Below are positions 1-7,268 of a stretch of DNA of 16,332 nucleotides, piece by piece. Each line of letters starts with the position of its first letter. Positions within the stretch are counted from its first letter, which is position 1. Position numbers and translations under genes: made by a program. The stretch is from an uncultured Faecalicoccus sp. (lineage in GTDB: Bacteria > Bacillota_I > Bacilli_A > Erysipelotrichales > Erysipelotrichaceae): contig CABVDD010000042.1 in NCBI GenBank assembly GCA_902497095.1, forward strand, positions 1-16,332, given 5' to 3'. A model generated the notes under the pieces. It was not told the DNA's origin, did not search any database, and saw nothing but the letters and a program-made list of their open reading frames with translations.

Positions 1-1517
1 TTATTTACATCATTTTTCTTATTTACACCATCTAAGGACTTCATTGTCGGGAACAATAAAACTTCTCGAATGGTTCTTTGATCCGTCAACAACATCACGA
101 AACGATCAATTCCTAAACCTACACCACCTGTTGGAGGCATACCGTATTCCAAAGCTTCTACATAATCTACATCCATTTCGTTAGCTTCTTCATCTCCCAG
201 ATCACGAAGTTCTAACTGCTTTTCAAAACGTTCTCTTTGATCAATTGGATCATTCAATTCTGAGAAAGCATTGGCATATTCATGACCACAGATAAACAAT
301 TCATAACGATCTGTAAAGCGAGGATCTTCACTGTTCTTTTTAGCCAGTGGAGAAATCTCAATTGGATATTCGTATACAAAAGTTGGTTGTACGATTGTTT
401 CTTCTACATACTTATCAAAGAACAACTGGATGATATGTCCAATAGAGTTATGAATTTTTTCTACTTCAATCTCGTGTTCTTTAGCCAATTGACAAGCTTC
501 TTCATAACTGGTTACTTGTTTAAAATCAATTCCTGTTTTTTCTTTGATCGCATCACACATCGTAATTCTTTTAAATGGTGCTTTTAAAGAAATCTGTTGT
601 CCCTGATAGGTAATATCTGTTGTACCTAAGACTTTATTGGCAACATGATCAAACAAGCCTTCGATCAAATCCATCATACCGTGAAGATCACTATAAGCAA
701 CATAAGCTTCTACTGTTGTAAATTCTGGATTGTGTGTAGCATCCATACCTTCATTTCTAAATAATCGTCCAATTTCATATACACCTTCTAATCCACCAAC
801 AATCAGTCGCTTTAAAGGAAGCTCTGTCGCAATACGTAAGTAAAATGGCATGTTTAAAGCATTGTGATGCGTAATAAACGGACGAGCCGCCGCACCACCT
901 AAAATTGGCTGTAAAACAGGGGTTTCTACTTCAACCAATCCTTGTCCATCTAAATATTCTTGTACTGCACGAATGATTTTTGGACGTGTCAATGCAATGT
1001 GTTTAGCTTCCGGGTTCATGATCAAATCCACATAACGACGACGGAAACGCTCTTCAACATCCGTTAAACCATGATATTTTTCCGGTAACGGACGTAAAGC
1101 CTTCGATAAATGTGTATAAACCTGGGCACGAACTGATAATTGTCCGTGATCTGTTTTCATGATCGTACCTTCAATACCTACGATATCACCAAGATCGCTT
1201 TTCTTAAAAACTTCATATTGATCATCGCCGACAACATCTTTACGAACATAAATTTGAATTTGTCCATCAATATCCTGAATGTGCATAAAACCAGCTTTTC
1301 CCTGACGACGTTTTGTCATAATTCGTCCGGCAATTTTGACATGGACATTTAATTCCTGAAGTTCTTCTTTTGTTTTATCTTCATATTCTCCAACGATCTT
1401 TCCTGAAGTTGTCGTTCTTTTATAAGCCGCTCCAAATGGATCAATACCCATATCTTTTAGATCTTGCATCTTTTGACGACGCACTTTTTCTTGTTCTGTT
1501 AATTTTTGTTGTGCCAT
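1..1517 (-). CDS. lysS: Lysyl-tRNA synthetase, class II (3' end cut by window edge)
   Basis: This cytoplasmic enzyme charges tRNA-Lys with lysine using ATP. The frame is open from the ATG at 1517 to the window edge, about 505 codons, which is already close to the usual 495-505 aa, so only a few codons should be missing. The N-terminal anticodon-binding OB-fold region contains GRIMTKRRQGKAGF. The class II catalytic core follows: motif 2 reads FRNEGMDATHNPEF with Arg about residue 254, and motif 3 reads GVGLGIDRFVMLL with Arg about residue 472. The start is set by MAQQKLTEQ behind an AAGGAGA-type SD site, and it lies 26 bases below a T-box terminator. Control is by that tRNA-Lys-sensing leader, whose AAA specifier independently supports the lysine identity. 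The gene appears monocistronic at its 5' side. Confidence 0.96.
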   Translation of the reverse strand, partial: MAQQKLTEQEKVRRQKMQDLKDMGIDPFGAAYKRTTTSGKIVGEYEDKTKEELQELNVHVKIAGRIMTKRRQGKAGFMHIQDIDGQIQIYVRKDVVGDDQYEVFKKSDLGDIVGIEGTIMKTDHGQLSVRAQVYTHLSKALRPLPEKYHGLTDVEERFRRRYVDLIMNPEAKHIALTRPKIIRAVQEYLDGQGLVEVETPVLQPILGGAAARPFITHHNALNMPFYLRIATELPLKRLIVGGLEGVYEIGRLFRNEGMDATHNPEFTTVEAYVAYSDLHGMMDLIEGLFDHVANKVLGTTDITYQGQQISLKAPFKRITMCDAIKEKTGIDFKQVTSYEEACQLAKEHEIEVEKIHNSIGHIIQLFFDKYVEETIVQPTFVYEYPIEISPLAKKNSEDPRFTDRYELFICGHEYANAFSELNDPIDQRERFEKQLELRDLGDEEANEMDVDYVEALEYGMPPTGGVGLGIDRFVMLLTDQRTIREVLLFPTMKSLDGVNKKNDVN

Positions 1518-1543
1518 GTTGTTCTCCTTTTCTTCTATAAGCT

Positions 1544-1577
1544 AAAAAAAGAGCATCCATCCAAGGGACGAATGCTC
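1544..1577 (-). terminator. T-box intrinsic terminator
   Basis: A 12-bp stem (GAGCATTCGTCC with GGATGGATGCTC, including G-T wobbles) and a CTT loop are followed by seven T on the minus strand. Its 5' arm overlaps the end of the T-box element at 1577, as expected for a mutually exclusive antiterminator. Confidence 0.92.
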
Positions 1578-1771
1578 GTGTTACCACCCTAATTCATTTT
1601 TCGAATCACTTCGAAAAATCTCTGCCACTGTCTATAAACAGTGCTTCCTTTAATGCAGGAAATACATACAGCTCCAAGGTTTTATTCCTTTAAGTCCTGT
1701 GCTTTTTTACACCAACCAAAAGCTCTCTGAAACATTATCTTAAAGTACTCGTCCTTTTCTTAGCCTTTACG
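1544..1771 (-). promoter_or_regulatory. T-box riboswitch upstream of lysS (Lys, AAA specifier)
   Basis: On the minus strand the leader carries the T-box element AGGGTGGTAACACG at 1590-1577. Its TGGT would pair with an ACCA tRNA end, fitting discriminator A73. Stem I elements are visible: the GAGTA motif near 1752, CAGAGAG, a GGTTGGTG terminal-loop segment, and the specifier region GGAATAAAACCTTGG, where AAA at 1683-1681 is the Lys codon followed by the usual purine. A 10-bp hairpin with loop GTGA (1597-1620) sits where stem III is expected just before the T-box. The leader should let uncharged tRNA-Lys stabilise the antiterminator and switch on lysS. The whole 430-base gap between lysS and tsaC is explained by this leader, its promoter and about 140 bases with nothing recognisable. 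Confidence 0.92.
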
Positions 1772-1777
1772 GGTTGT

Positions 1778-1806
1778 ATCGTACTAAACGAATGTATATT
1801 TGTCAA
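1778..1806 (-). promoter_or_regulatory. Sigma-A promoter of the lysS leader
   Basis: A perfect -35 box TTGACA (1806-1801) is followed after 17 bases by TACGAT (1783-1778). Transcription should start near 1771, immediately before the first T-box stem I sequences. Confidence 0.75.
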
Positions 1807-1948
1807 TGAAAAACAGTCTATATTTACTATAGTTTTCCAAATTTATCCATATTTAATAAATCTTAAATCATACTTTCACAACAACATAAAGTTTTTTTAC
1901 ATCTATATCTAAACATTTATCTTTGTATTCAACATTCAAGTATAAAAC

Positions 1949-2545
1949 TTACAAGCAAGCTTCCAATTGTTCTAGAGAAATTGGTCCTGGACGAAGGATC
2001 TTTAAATTTTCCTGTGTACAATCCACGATCGTACTTGCCTGTAAAGCTTTACATGTTCCTAGCACTATTCCATCAATATCAGGAAGCTGCTCAAAAACAT
2101 CATCGCTGGTCAATGCGGTTTTAGCCCCGGATTGGTTGGCACTGGTCACAAGTAAAGGTGTATTTAATACTTCAATTACTTCTAATATGAACGGTTCATC
2201 AGGAATACGAATCGCAATCGTATCAAGTCTGTTAGTATATTCTGCACAAACATCTTCTTTTACTTTTAAAACCAATGTCAAAGGGCCTGGAAGAAACTGT
2301 TTAGTAATTTTTTTAACTCTTTCATCCACCACAGCCACTTGTTCCATTTGTTCTATAGAAGATACCATCATCGGAATAGGTTTTGTTTCCGGCCTATGCT
2401 TAGCATTTTTCAGTCTTTGCAGATCTTTTACATCTCCATACATCACTCCTACTCCATAGACTGTATCGGTCGGCAAGGCAATAATCTGATGATTTTTTAA
2501 GGCATTTGCCACTGGCATAATTTCTTGTTTACTATATGTTTTCAT
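1949..2545 (-). CDS. tsaC: Threonylcarbamoyl-AMP synthase (YrdC/Sua5 family)
   Basis: It makes threonylcarbamoyl-AMP from threonine, bicarbonate and ATP, the first step of t6A37 modification in tRNAs reading ANN codons. At 198 aa it is a single YrdC domain without the extra C-terminal Sua5 domain (family knowledge). Visible family motifs are LPTDTVYGVG at residues 24-33, PGPLT at 86-90, TSANQSG at 134-140, STIVD at 171-175 and RPGPIS at 185-190. The start at 2545 gives the expected short N terminus, but no SD site precedes it, and the -10 box TATAAT ends only 6 bases before the ATG, so the transcript may be almost leaderless. It is divergent from mnmE, which also acts in tRNA modification. 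The name tsaC, sua5 or ywlC depends on convention. Confidence 0.93.
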   Translation of the reverse strand: MKTYSKQEIMPVANALKNHQIIALPTDTVYGVGVMYGDVKDLQRLKNAKHRPETKPIPMMVSSIEQMEQVAVVDERVKKITKQFLPGPLTLVLKVKEDVCAEYTNRLDTIAIRIPDEPFILEVIEVLNTPLLVTSANQSGAKTALTSDDVFEQLPDIDGIVLGTCKALQASTIVDCTQENLKILRPGPISLEQLEACL

Positions 2546-2551
2546 ATGTCT

Positions 2552-2580
2552 ATTATAGGTTTATGTTAAAATAGATACAA
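2552..2580 (-). promoter_or_regulatory. Promoter of tsaC, very close to its ATG
   Basis: TTGTAT (2580-2575), 17 bases, then a consensus TATAAT (2557-2552). The ATG begins at 2545, so the predicted start of transcription falls at or within a base or two of the start codon. Confidence 0.6.
2564..2572 (+). promoter_or_regulatory. Extended -10 promoter of mnmE
   Basis: TGTTAAAAT matches TGN-TAAAAT, an extended -10 box; no good -35 is seen at 16-18 bases. The predicted start is near 2579, followed by SD AAAGGATGG and the mnmE ATG at 2597. It overlaps the divergent tsaC promoter. Confidence 0.5.
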
Positions 2581-2596
2581 GAGAAAGGATGGTTTC

Positions 2597-3925
2597 ATGT
2601 TTGAACATACGATTTGTGCCATCTCCACAGCTTTACAAGATGGTGCTATTTCCATTATTCGAATTAGCGGAGATCAAGCTATATCGATCACAAATAAAAT
2701 CTTTACCAAAGATCTAAGTCATGTACCAAGCCATTCCATCCATTATGGAAATATCTTAGATGAAAACGGTAATCCGGTCGATGAAGTTCTCGTTTCTGTT
2801 TTTAGAGCACCTAAAACATATACACGCGAAGATATTGTCGAAATAAATTGTCATGGTGGAGTATTCATCACTCGAAAAGTGTTATCACTTGTTTTAAGTC
2901 AAGGGGCTATATTAGCCAAACCAGGTGAATTTACCCAACGTGCTTTTTATCATGGAAGAATCGATCTATCACAGGCAGAAGCTGTACAAGACATGATAGA
3001 TGCAAGCAATGATACAGCAGCTACTTTAGCCATTCAAGGCATTCGGGGCAGTGTAAAGAAACTGCTTCAACCACTGATCGATGAACTTCTGGATATCATT
3101 GCACAAATTGAAGTCAATATCGATTATCCAGAATATGAAGATATCGAACAACTGACCAATAACGAACTATTGCCAAAAACAAATGACTGGCTGATTCAAA
3201 TTGATCAAATATTAAAACGTGTGCAAACCGGACAATTGTTGAAAAAAGGAATTGATACGGTCATCATCGGACGCCCCAACGTAGGAAAAAGCTCTCTTCT
3301 TAACGCTTTATTAGAAGAAGATAAAGCCATTGTAACAGATATTGCCGGTACAACAAGAGATATTGTAGAAGGACAGATTCATGTTGGCTCTGTACAATTG
3401 AATTTAATTGATACGGCTGGTATTCGCAAAGCAAACGATAAAATTGAACAGATCGGTATTGAAAAAAGTCAACAAATGCTTCAAAAAGCACAGCTTGTTT
3501 TATTGGTTTTAGATGGAAGTCAACCTTTAAGTCAAGAAGATCAAGTTTTACTAGAACAAACAAAAGATAAAAGACGGCTCATTCTCTTTAACAAAGGAGA
3601 TTTACATCATGAAGATAAAAACGGAATTTGGATTTCTGCGAAAAATCATGAAATACAACCTCTTTTAGATGCTTTAGAAACAATGTATAAACAAGATCTC
3701 TTACAAGAAGAGCCTGTTTTATCAAATGAGCGTCAGATTGGCTTATTAAATCTAGCTAAACAAGATATGCTTCGTGCCAAACAAGCTATGGAAATGAAGA
3801 TGGAACCAGATCTTGTAGAAATTGATATTCAAGAAGCACATAATCATCTAAAAGAAATTTTAGGAGAAGTGCACAGAGAAGATCTGCTGGATACTTTATT
3901 TTCAAAATTCTGTTTAGGAAAGTAG
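2597..3925 (+). CDS. mnmE: tRNA modification GTPase MnmE
   Basis: With MnmG (not in the window), MnmE installs the 5-carboxymethylaminomethyl group on U34 of certain tRNAs. At 442 aa it is close to the usual 450-460. The N-terminal folate-binding domain starts MFEHTICAISTALQDGAISIIRISG (read across residues 1-25) and includes PGEFTQRAFYHGRIDLSQAEA. The inserted G domain has GRPNVGKSS from about residue 225, TDIAGTTRD, DTAG and NKGD. The protein ends FCLGK, with the conserved Cys at residue 439. SD AAAGGATGG lies about 7 bases before the ATG. The next gene starts within 5-8 bases of its stop, suggesting an operon with the DUF1622-like and phosphoesterase genes. Confidence 0.97.
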   Translation: MFEHTICAISTALQDGAISIIRISGDQAISITNKIFTKDLSHVPSHSIHYGNILDENGNPVDEVLVSVFRAPKTYTREDIVEINCHGGVFITRKVLSLVLSQGAILAKPGEFTQRAFYHGRIDLSQAEAVQDMIDASNDTAATLAIQGIRGSVKKLLQPLIDELLDIIAQIEVNIDYPEYEDIEQLTNNELLPKTNDWLIQIDQILKRVQTGQLLKKGIDTVIIGRPNVGKSSLLNALLEEDKAIVTDIAGTTRDIVEGQIHVGSVQLNLIDTAGIRKANDKIEQIGIEKSQQMLQKAQLVLLVLDGSQPLSQEDQVLLEQTKDKRRLILFNKGDLHHEDKNGIWISAKNHEIQPLLDALETMYKQDLLQEEPVLSNERQIGLLNLAKQDMLRAKQAMEMKMEPDLVEIDIQEAHNHLKEILGEVHREDLLDTLFSKFCLGK

Positions 3926-3929
3926 GTGT

Positions 3930-4283
3930 ATGATGGAAATTTTAATTGAGCAGCTGCATGAATATCTGATTCAAATTGCTTATCTAACCGTTTATTTTTT
4001 AGAAGCCCTATCTTTGGCAAGTGTCATATATAGCACGATTCATTCTTTGTTTGCGACATTTCGTAAAGATGCAAATAGTAAAAAGCCATTGTTGCGAGGT
4101 TTAAGTATTGCTTTAACATTTAAACTGGCTGCAGAAATCGTACGGACCATTACTGTACGAAGTCTTGCAGAGATCCTTCAAATTGGAGCTTTGATCCTGG
4201 TCAAAGCCGCCATTACATTTTTGATCCATTGGGAATGGAAAAGCAGCGATGTCATGCATAAAGACGTAGATGAATTTGAGTAG
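3930..4283 (+). CDS. Small membrane protein, DUF1622-like
   Basis: It encodes 117 aa with about three hydrophobic segments, roughly residues 10-35, 55-70 and 82-100. The middle and C-terminal segments, LSIALTFKLAAEIVRTITVR and ALILVKAAITFLIHWEW, resemble the uncharacterised DUF1622 inner-membrane family as I recall it; no biochemical role is known to me. The C terminus is acidic (KDVDEFE) and probably cytoplasmic. Two adjacent ATG codons (3930 and 3933) are possible starts. The SD-like AGTAGGTG covers the mnmE stop, which points to translational coupling. The metallophosphoesterase gene follows 8 bases after the stop. The family call is from memory of its motifs, so function is left open. Confidence 0.8.
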   Translation: MMEILIEQLHEYLIQIAYLTVYFLEALSLASVIYSTIHSLFATFRKDANSKKPLLRGLSIALTFKLAAEIVRTITVRSLAEILQIGALILVKAAITFLIHWEWKSSDVMHKDVDEFE

Positions 4284-4291
4284 GTGATACC

Positions 4292-5332
4292 ATGATTTAT
4301 TTAAAGATGGGTTTAACACTGCTTTGCCTTGTATTAGTTATTGATCTTTTTATAGTGGTTCATCAATGGTTTCCACAGTTTCCTTCATGGGCCTTACTGT
4401 TATTATTATGCTTATTTGTATTACCTTGTATAACTTTTAATACTATTTTCCCTGTATTTTATTTGCATCTTTTTATATGCCTTGTATTAACGCAACTTAT
4501 ATGTTTATTCTTTCATCAGGATGTCAAAGGATGGATCTTTTTTGTTCCTTTCTTATTGTCGATAACCATTTGTATATATGGCGTTTTCAACATGAAAAAC
4601 ATAGAAAAAACAACTTACCACCTGCAGACTTCAAAAGCAATTCCCGATACAAAAATCGTCATGATCAGCGATTTACACTATCCTAATGCGACTAATGAAG
4701 AAGACCTGCATCAAATTATAGAAGATCTAAAAAAAGAAAAACCTTCCTTTTATGTTTTAAATGGAGACATTGTAGATGAATTTACAACCACAAAACAAAT
4801 GAAAACATTATTTCAAGCATTGGGTAAGCTCACAGATACAGCCGAAGTATATTATGTTTTCGGCAATCATGATAACCAACATTACGCAAAGAATCCTTCT
4901 TTTTCAAAAGAAACTCTAAAAAAGACTATTGAAGCAAATGGTATTACTGTTTTACAAGACAAAATCTTAAACGCACATCAGATTACCCTGATAGGACGAG
5001 AAGATTCTGAGGAAAAAAGAGAATCTTTAAAAGATCTGATAAAACAATGTGACTTAAATTCTTATATCATCTTATTAGATCATCAACCAAGTGATTTAGA
5101 ACTATGTCAAAAACTAGGAGTCGATCTTCAATTAAGCGGACATACACATAATGGTCAAATTTTCCCTGTGGGGACTTTAGCTTCTTCTTTCAACTTTTTT
5201 GATCATGGTTATGGTATAACAAAAAAAGGAAACTTTACGCAAATAACAACATCCGGTATACGCGGTTGGGGATTTCCCGCACGTACCCAAGGTATCAGCG
5301 AATATGTTTCCATTTCCATCACTTCGAATTAA
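4292..5332 (+). CDS. Membrane-anchored metallophosphoesterase (YkuE/YaeI-like)
   Basis: The 346-aa protein has about four N-terminal transmembrane segments (roughly residues 5-27, 33-53, 55-75 and 81-101), then a calcineurin-like metallophosphoesterase domain. Metal ligands are visible in order: D127 and H129 in ISDLHYP, D159 in NGDIVDE, N192-H193-D194 in FGNHDN, H264 in LLDHQPSD, and H284/H286 in SGHTHNGQ. This is the complete two-metal set, so it should be active. Related proteins act on membrane-linked or pyrophosphate substrates, but the substrate cannot be told from sequence. SD GAGTAGGTGA overlaps the preceding gene's stop; it is the third gene of the mnmE operon. Its stop lies inside the 3' end of folC on the other strand, a 14-base convergent overlap. 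Confidence 0.92.
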   Translation: MIYLKMGLTLLCLVLVIDLFIVVHQWFPQFPSWALLLLLCLFVLPCITFNTIFPVFYLHLFICLVLTQLICLFFHQDVKGWIFFVPFLLSITICIYGVFNMKNIEKTTYHLQTSKAIPDTKIVMISDLHYPNATNEEDLHQIIEDLKKEKPSFYVLNGDIVDEFTTTKQMKTLFQALGKLTDTAEVYYVFGNHDNQHYAKNPSFSKETLKKTIEANGITVLQDKILNAHQITLIGREDSEEKRESLKDLIKQCDLNSYIILLDHQPSDLELCQKLGVDLQLSGHTHNGQIFPVGTLASSFNFFDHGYGITKKGNFTQITTSGIRGWGFPARTQGISEYVSISITSN

Positions 5333-6497
5333 ACCACTTTAAGACTTCACCAACAAAATACAAAGAGCCACATACCAAAGCCCTTTGATGCGTTGTTTGA
5401 AGTCTTTTTTCAAATTCTTCCATAGACAATATCTCCAGCCCCAATGTCTCTAGCGGATACAATCGATCCGATGAAAAATTGACAAGATGAATCTGGCCTT
5501 GCAGATTTTCTAAAACCTTCAACATGTGCTCTGCATCTTTTTCTTTTAAAACGGAAAAGTAGATATCACCTTTCCAAATCTTTAGGGAAGATACCAAAGC
5601 ATTGATTCCATCCAAATTATGTGCACCATCCACCATCAACAACGGTCTTTTTCGTAATACCATGCATCGTCCTGGAAAATTAAAATGGTCAATCGCATTT
5701 TGTAATGTGTTATAACGAAGACGAAACCCTAAATGATATAAAGCATCACAAGCCAAAATAAAATTTTTCATCTGATAAAAAGGATGATCAAAGACAAGAA
5801 TTCCATCCATTGAATCAATCCAATACTTCTTTTTTACTTTTTTATATTCTGGCAAATAAGAATAATAAAAAGGTACTCTTTTTAACCGTACATTTTGTTC
5901 AATAACTTTTTGAGCAACCGGTTTATCTTCTGCACAAACCGCTAAAACTCCTGATTTAAAAATACCGCTTTTTTCCTGTGCTATTTTTTCCAGAGTATCG
6001 CCTAAAATCTCAGTATGTTCCAATCCAACATTTGTTAATATCGTAGCATCATAATCTAAAGCTGTTGTCGCATCCAGCCTTCCTCCTAATCCCACTTCGA
6101 TAATGGCATAATCAACCCTTTGTTCTAAAAAATAAGCAATTGCTAAAAAAAGATCCATTTCAAACATCGTCATATTATGTTCTATAAATACATTTTGATA
6201 CTGATCGATCAAACGTTCTAAATCTTCATCTGAGATCATAGTTTCATTAATCTGTATTCTTTCATTATGAACAACCAAATGTGGCGATGTAAATACACCG
6301 ACTTGATATCCCATCTCTTCTAACATCAATGCCATCCATCGACAAGTGCTTCCTTTTCCGTTTGTACCAGCAACTTGGATTTTATTTAACTTTTTATGAT
6401 ATGGAAGGTAGTGATCTATAATTTCCCGATAGGATTCCAAGTCCATATTTTTACTTTTCTTTGATTCCATCCATGAAATTTTTTCTTGCAGATTCAT
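5319..6497 (-). CDS. folC: Folylpolyglutamate synthase / dihydrofolate synthase
   Basis: FolC adds glutamate to dihydropteroate and/or folates, retaining them in the cell. With the start at 6497 it has 392 aa, slightly shorter than the usual 420-430. The Mur-ligase-like P-loop VAGTNGKGST lies at about residues 42-51. It is followed by FTSPHLVVHNERI, IIEVGLGGRLDATTA, LTNVGLEHTEILG with IAQEKSGIFKSG, and VDGAHNLDG in the C-terminal domain. A longer reading from 6569 would add 24 residues and overlap the ung start; alignment of KISWME with the usual family start favours 6497. No SD site precedes this ATG, and the -10 box TATAAT ends 7 bases upstream. Its 3' end overlaps the convergent phosphoesterase gene by 14 bases. 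Confidence 0.94.
   Translation of the reverse strand: MNLQEKISWMESKKSKNMDLESYREIIDHYLPYHKKLNKIQVAGTNGKGSTCRWMALMLEEMGYQVGVFTSPHLVVHNERIQINETMISDEDLERLIDQYQNVFIEHNMTMFEMDLFLAIAYFLEQRVDYAIIEVGLGGRLDATTALDYDATILTNVGLEHTEILGDTLEKIAQEKSGIFKSGVLAVCAEDKPVAQKVIEQNVRLKRVPFYYSYLPEYKKVKKKYWIDSMDGILVFDHPFYQMKNFILACDALYHLGFRLRYNTLQNAIDHFNFPGRCMVLRKRPLLMVDGAHNLDGINALVSSLKIWKGDIYFSVLKEKDAEHMLKVLENLQGQIHLVNFSSDRLYPLETLGLEILSMEEFEKRLQTTHQRALVCGSLYFVGEVLKWFNSK
5341..5410 (+). terminator. Possible long-loop terminator of the mnmE operon inside folC
   Basis: AAGACTTC (5341-5348) and GAAGTCTT (5399-5406) form an 8-bp stem, and the 3' arm runs into six T (5405-5410) on the plus strand. The 50-base loop is unusually long, though it holds a small CAAAG/CTTTG hairpin. 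It lies just after the phosphoesterase stop and within the folC coding sequence on the other strand. Confidence 0.35.
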
Positions 6498-6504
6498 GAT
6501 TAGT

Positions 6505-6512
6505 ATTATAAT
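6505..6512. promoter_or_regulatory. Shared palindromic -10 of divergent folC and ung
   Basis: ATTATAAT reads TATAAT on both strands: 6510-6505 toward folC and 6507-6512 toward ung. For ung, a TTGCAG lies 15 bases upstream (6486-6491); for folC only a poor TGGATT lies 17 bases upstream. The palindrome implies one melting site serving both genes, so they may compete for polymerase. Confidence 0.5.
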
Positions 6513-6545
6513 AGAGTTTGTACAAATAATCCATGGAGGTTTGCG

Positions 6546-7205
6546 ATGAACTTTAATAATGACTGGCAAGATCTGTTTGATGCAGAAATAAAAAAAGAAT
6601 ATTTAAATAAAATCAATTATTTTTTAGCCCGCGAATATAAAACAAAAAAAATCTATCCCCCAAAAGAAAAAATTTTTAATGCTTTTTTAACTACATCCTT
6701 AAAAGATACAAAAGTAGTTATTTTAGGGCAAGACCCTTATCATCAGCCAGGGCAAGCGCAAGGGTTTGCGTTCAGTGTAGCACCTAATGTAAAGATTCCT
6801 CCTTCATTAGTCAACATATACAAAGAAATTGAGGATGAATATCATGTTAAACTACATCGTAATGGAGATTTAACAGATTGGGCCAAACAAGGTGTATTAT
6901 TATTGAATCCTATTTTAACAGTAGAAGATTCTAAACCTCTTTCACATCAAAATATTGGTTGGCAAAACTTTACTGATGCAGCTATACAGCGCATAAACGA
7001 AAAAGAAGATGCGGTTGTCTTTTTATTGTGGGGATCTAAAGCAAAGGCAGTATGTCGCTTTTTAAACAACCCTAATCACTTAGTATTAACAAGTTCACAT
7101 CCAAGTCCTTTAAGTGCTTATCGTGGTTTCTTTGGAAATGGACATTTTAAAAAATGCAACGAATTTCTCGTTTCCCATGGTAAAGAACCAATTCATTGGT
7201 TTTAA
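6546..7205 (+). CDS. ung: Uracil-DNA glycosylase, family 1
   Basis: Ung removes uracil from DNA to start base-excision repair. At 219 aa it has the normal length. The water-activating motif GQDPYHQPGQAQGFAFSV gives catalytic Asp63. Asn121 sits in LLLNPILTVE, where the Pro replaces the Thr more often found. The Leu-loop HPSPLSAYRGFFG has catalytic His185. The start is firm: GGAGGT at 6535-6540 lies 5 bases before the ATG. The promoter is probably shared with folC. A clear terminator follows 38 bases after the stop and separates the gene from the CRISPR array. Confidence 0.98.
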   Translation: MNFNNDWQDLFDAEIKKEYLNKINYFLAREYKTKKIYPPKEKIFNAFLTTSLKDTKVVILGQDPYHQPGQAQGFAFSVAPNVKIPPSLVNIYKEIEDEYHVKLHRNGDLTDWAKQGVLLLNPILTVEDSKPLSHQNIGWQNFTDAAIQRINEKEDAVVFLLWGSKAKAVCRFLNNPNHLVLTSSHPSPLSAYRGFFGNGHFKKCNEFLVSHGKEPIHWF

Positions 7206-7243
7206 CAAATTTAATGCTTAAAAACAGTTTCAATAAAATGGAT

Positions 7244-7267
7244 GGTGGCAATACAGTCACCTTTTTT
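7244..7267 (+). terminator. Intrinsic terminator of ung
   Basis: GGTGGC (7244-7249) pairs with GTCACC (7256-7261) around the loop AATACA, including one G-T pair, and is followed by six T. The T-run ends 1 base before the leader-distal end of the CRISPR array. Confidence 0.8.
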
Positions 7268-7268
7268 A

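Noticed and set aside
1806..1948. Small gene or terminator in the gap after tsaC
   Set aside because: No frame with an SD; the only hairpin (CTATA/TATAG) is five bp and its T-run is poorly placed.
1923..2459. A 178-codon plus-strand frame opposite tsaC
   Set aside because: It is the reverse-strand shadow of tsaC, with Ser/Thr-rich low-complexity content and no SD or family motif.
6498..6569. Longer N terminus of folC
   Set aside because: The extra 24 residues overlap the ung start and the shared promoter and do not match the family.
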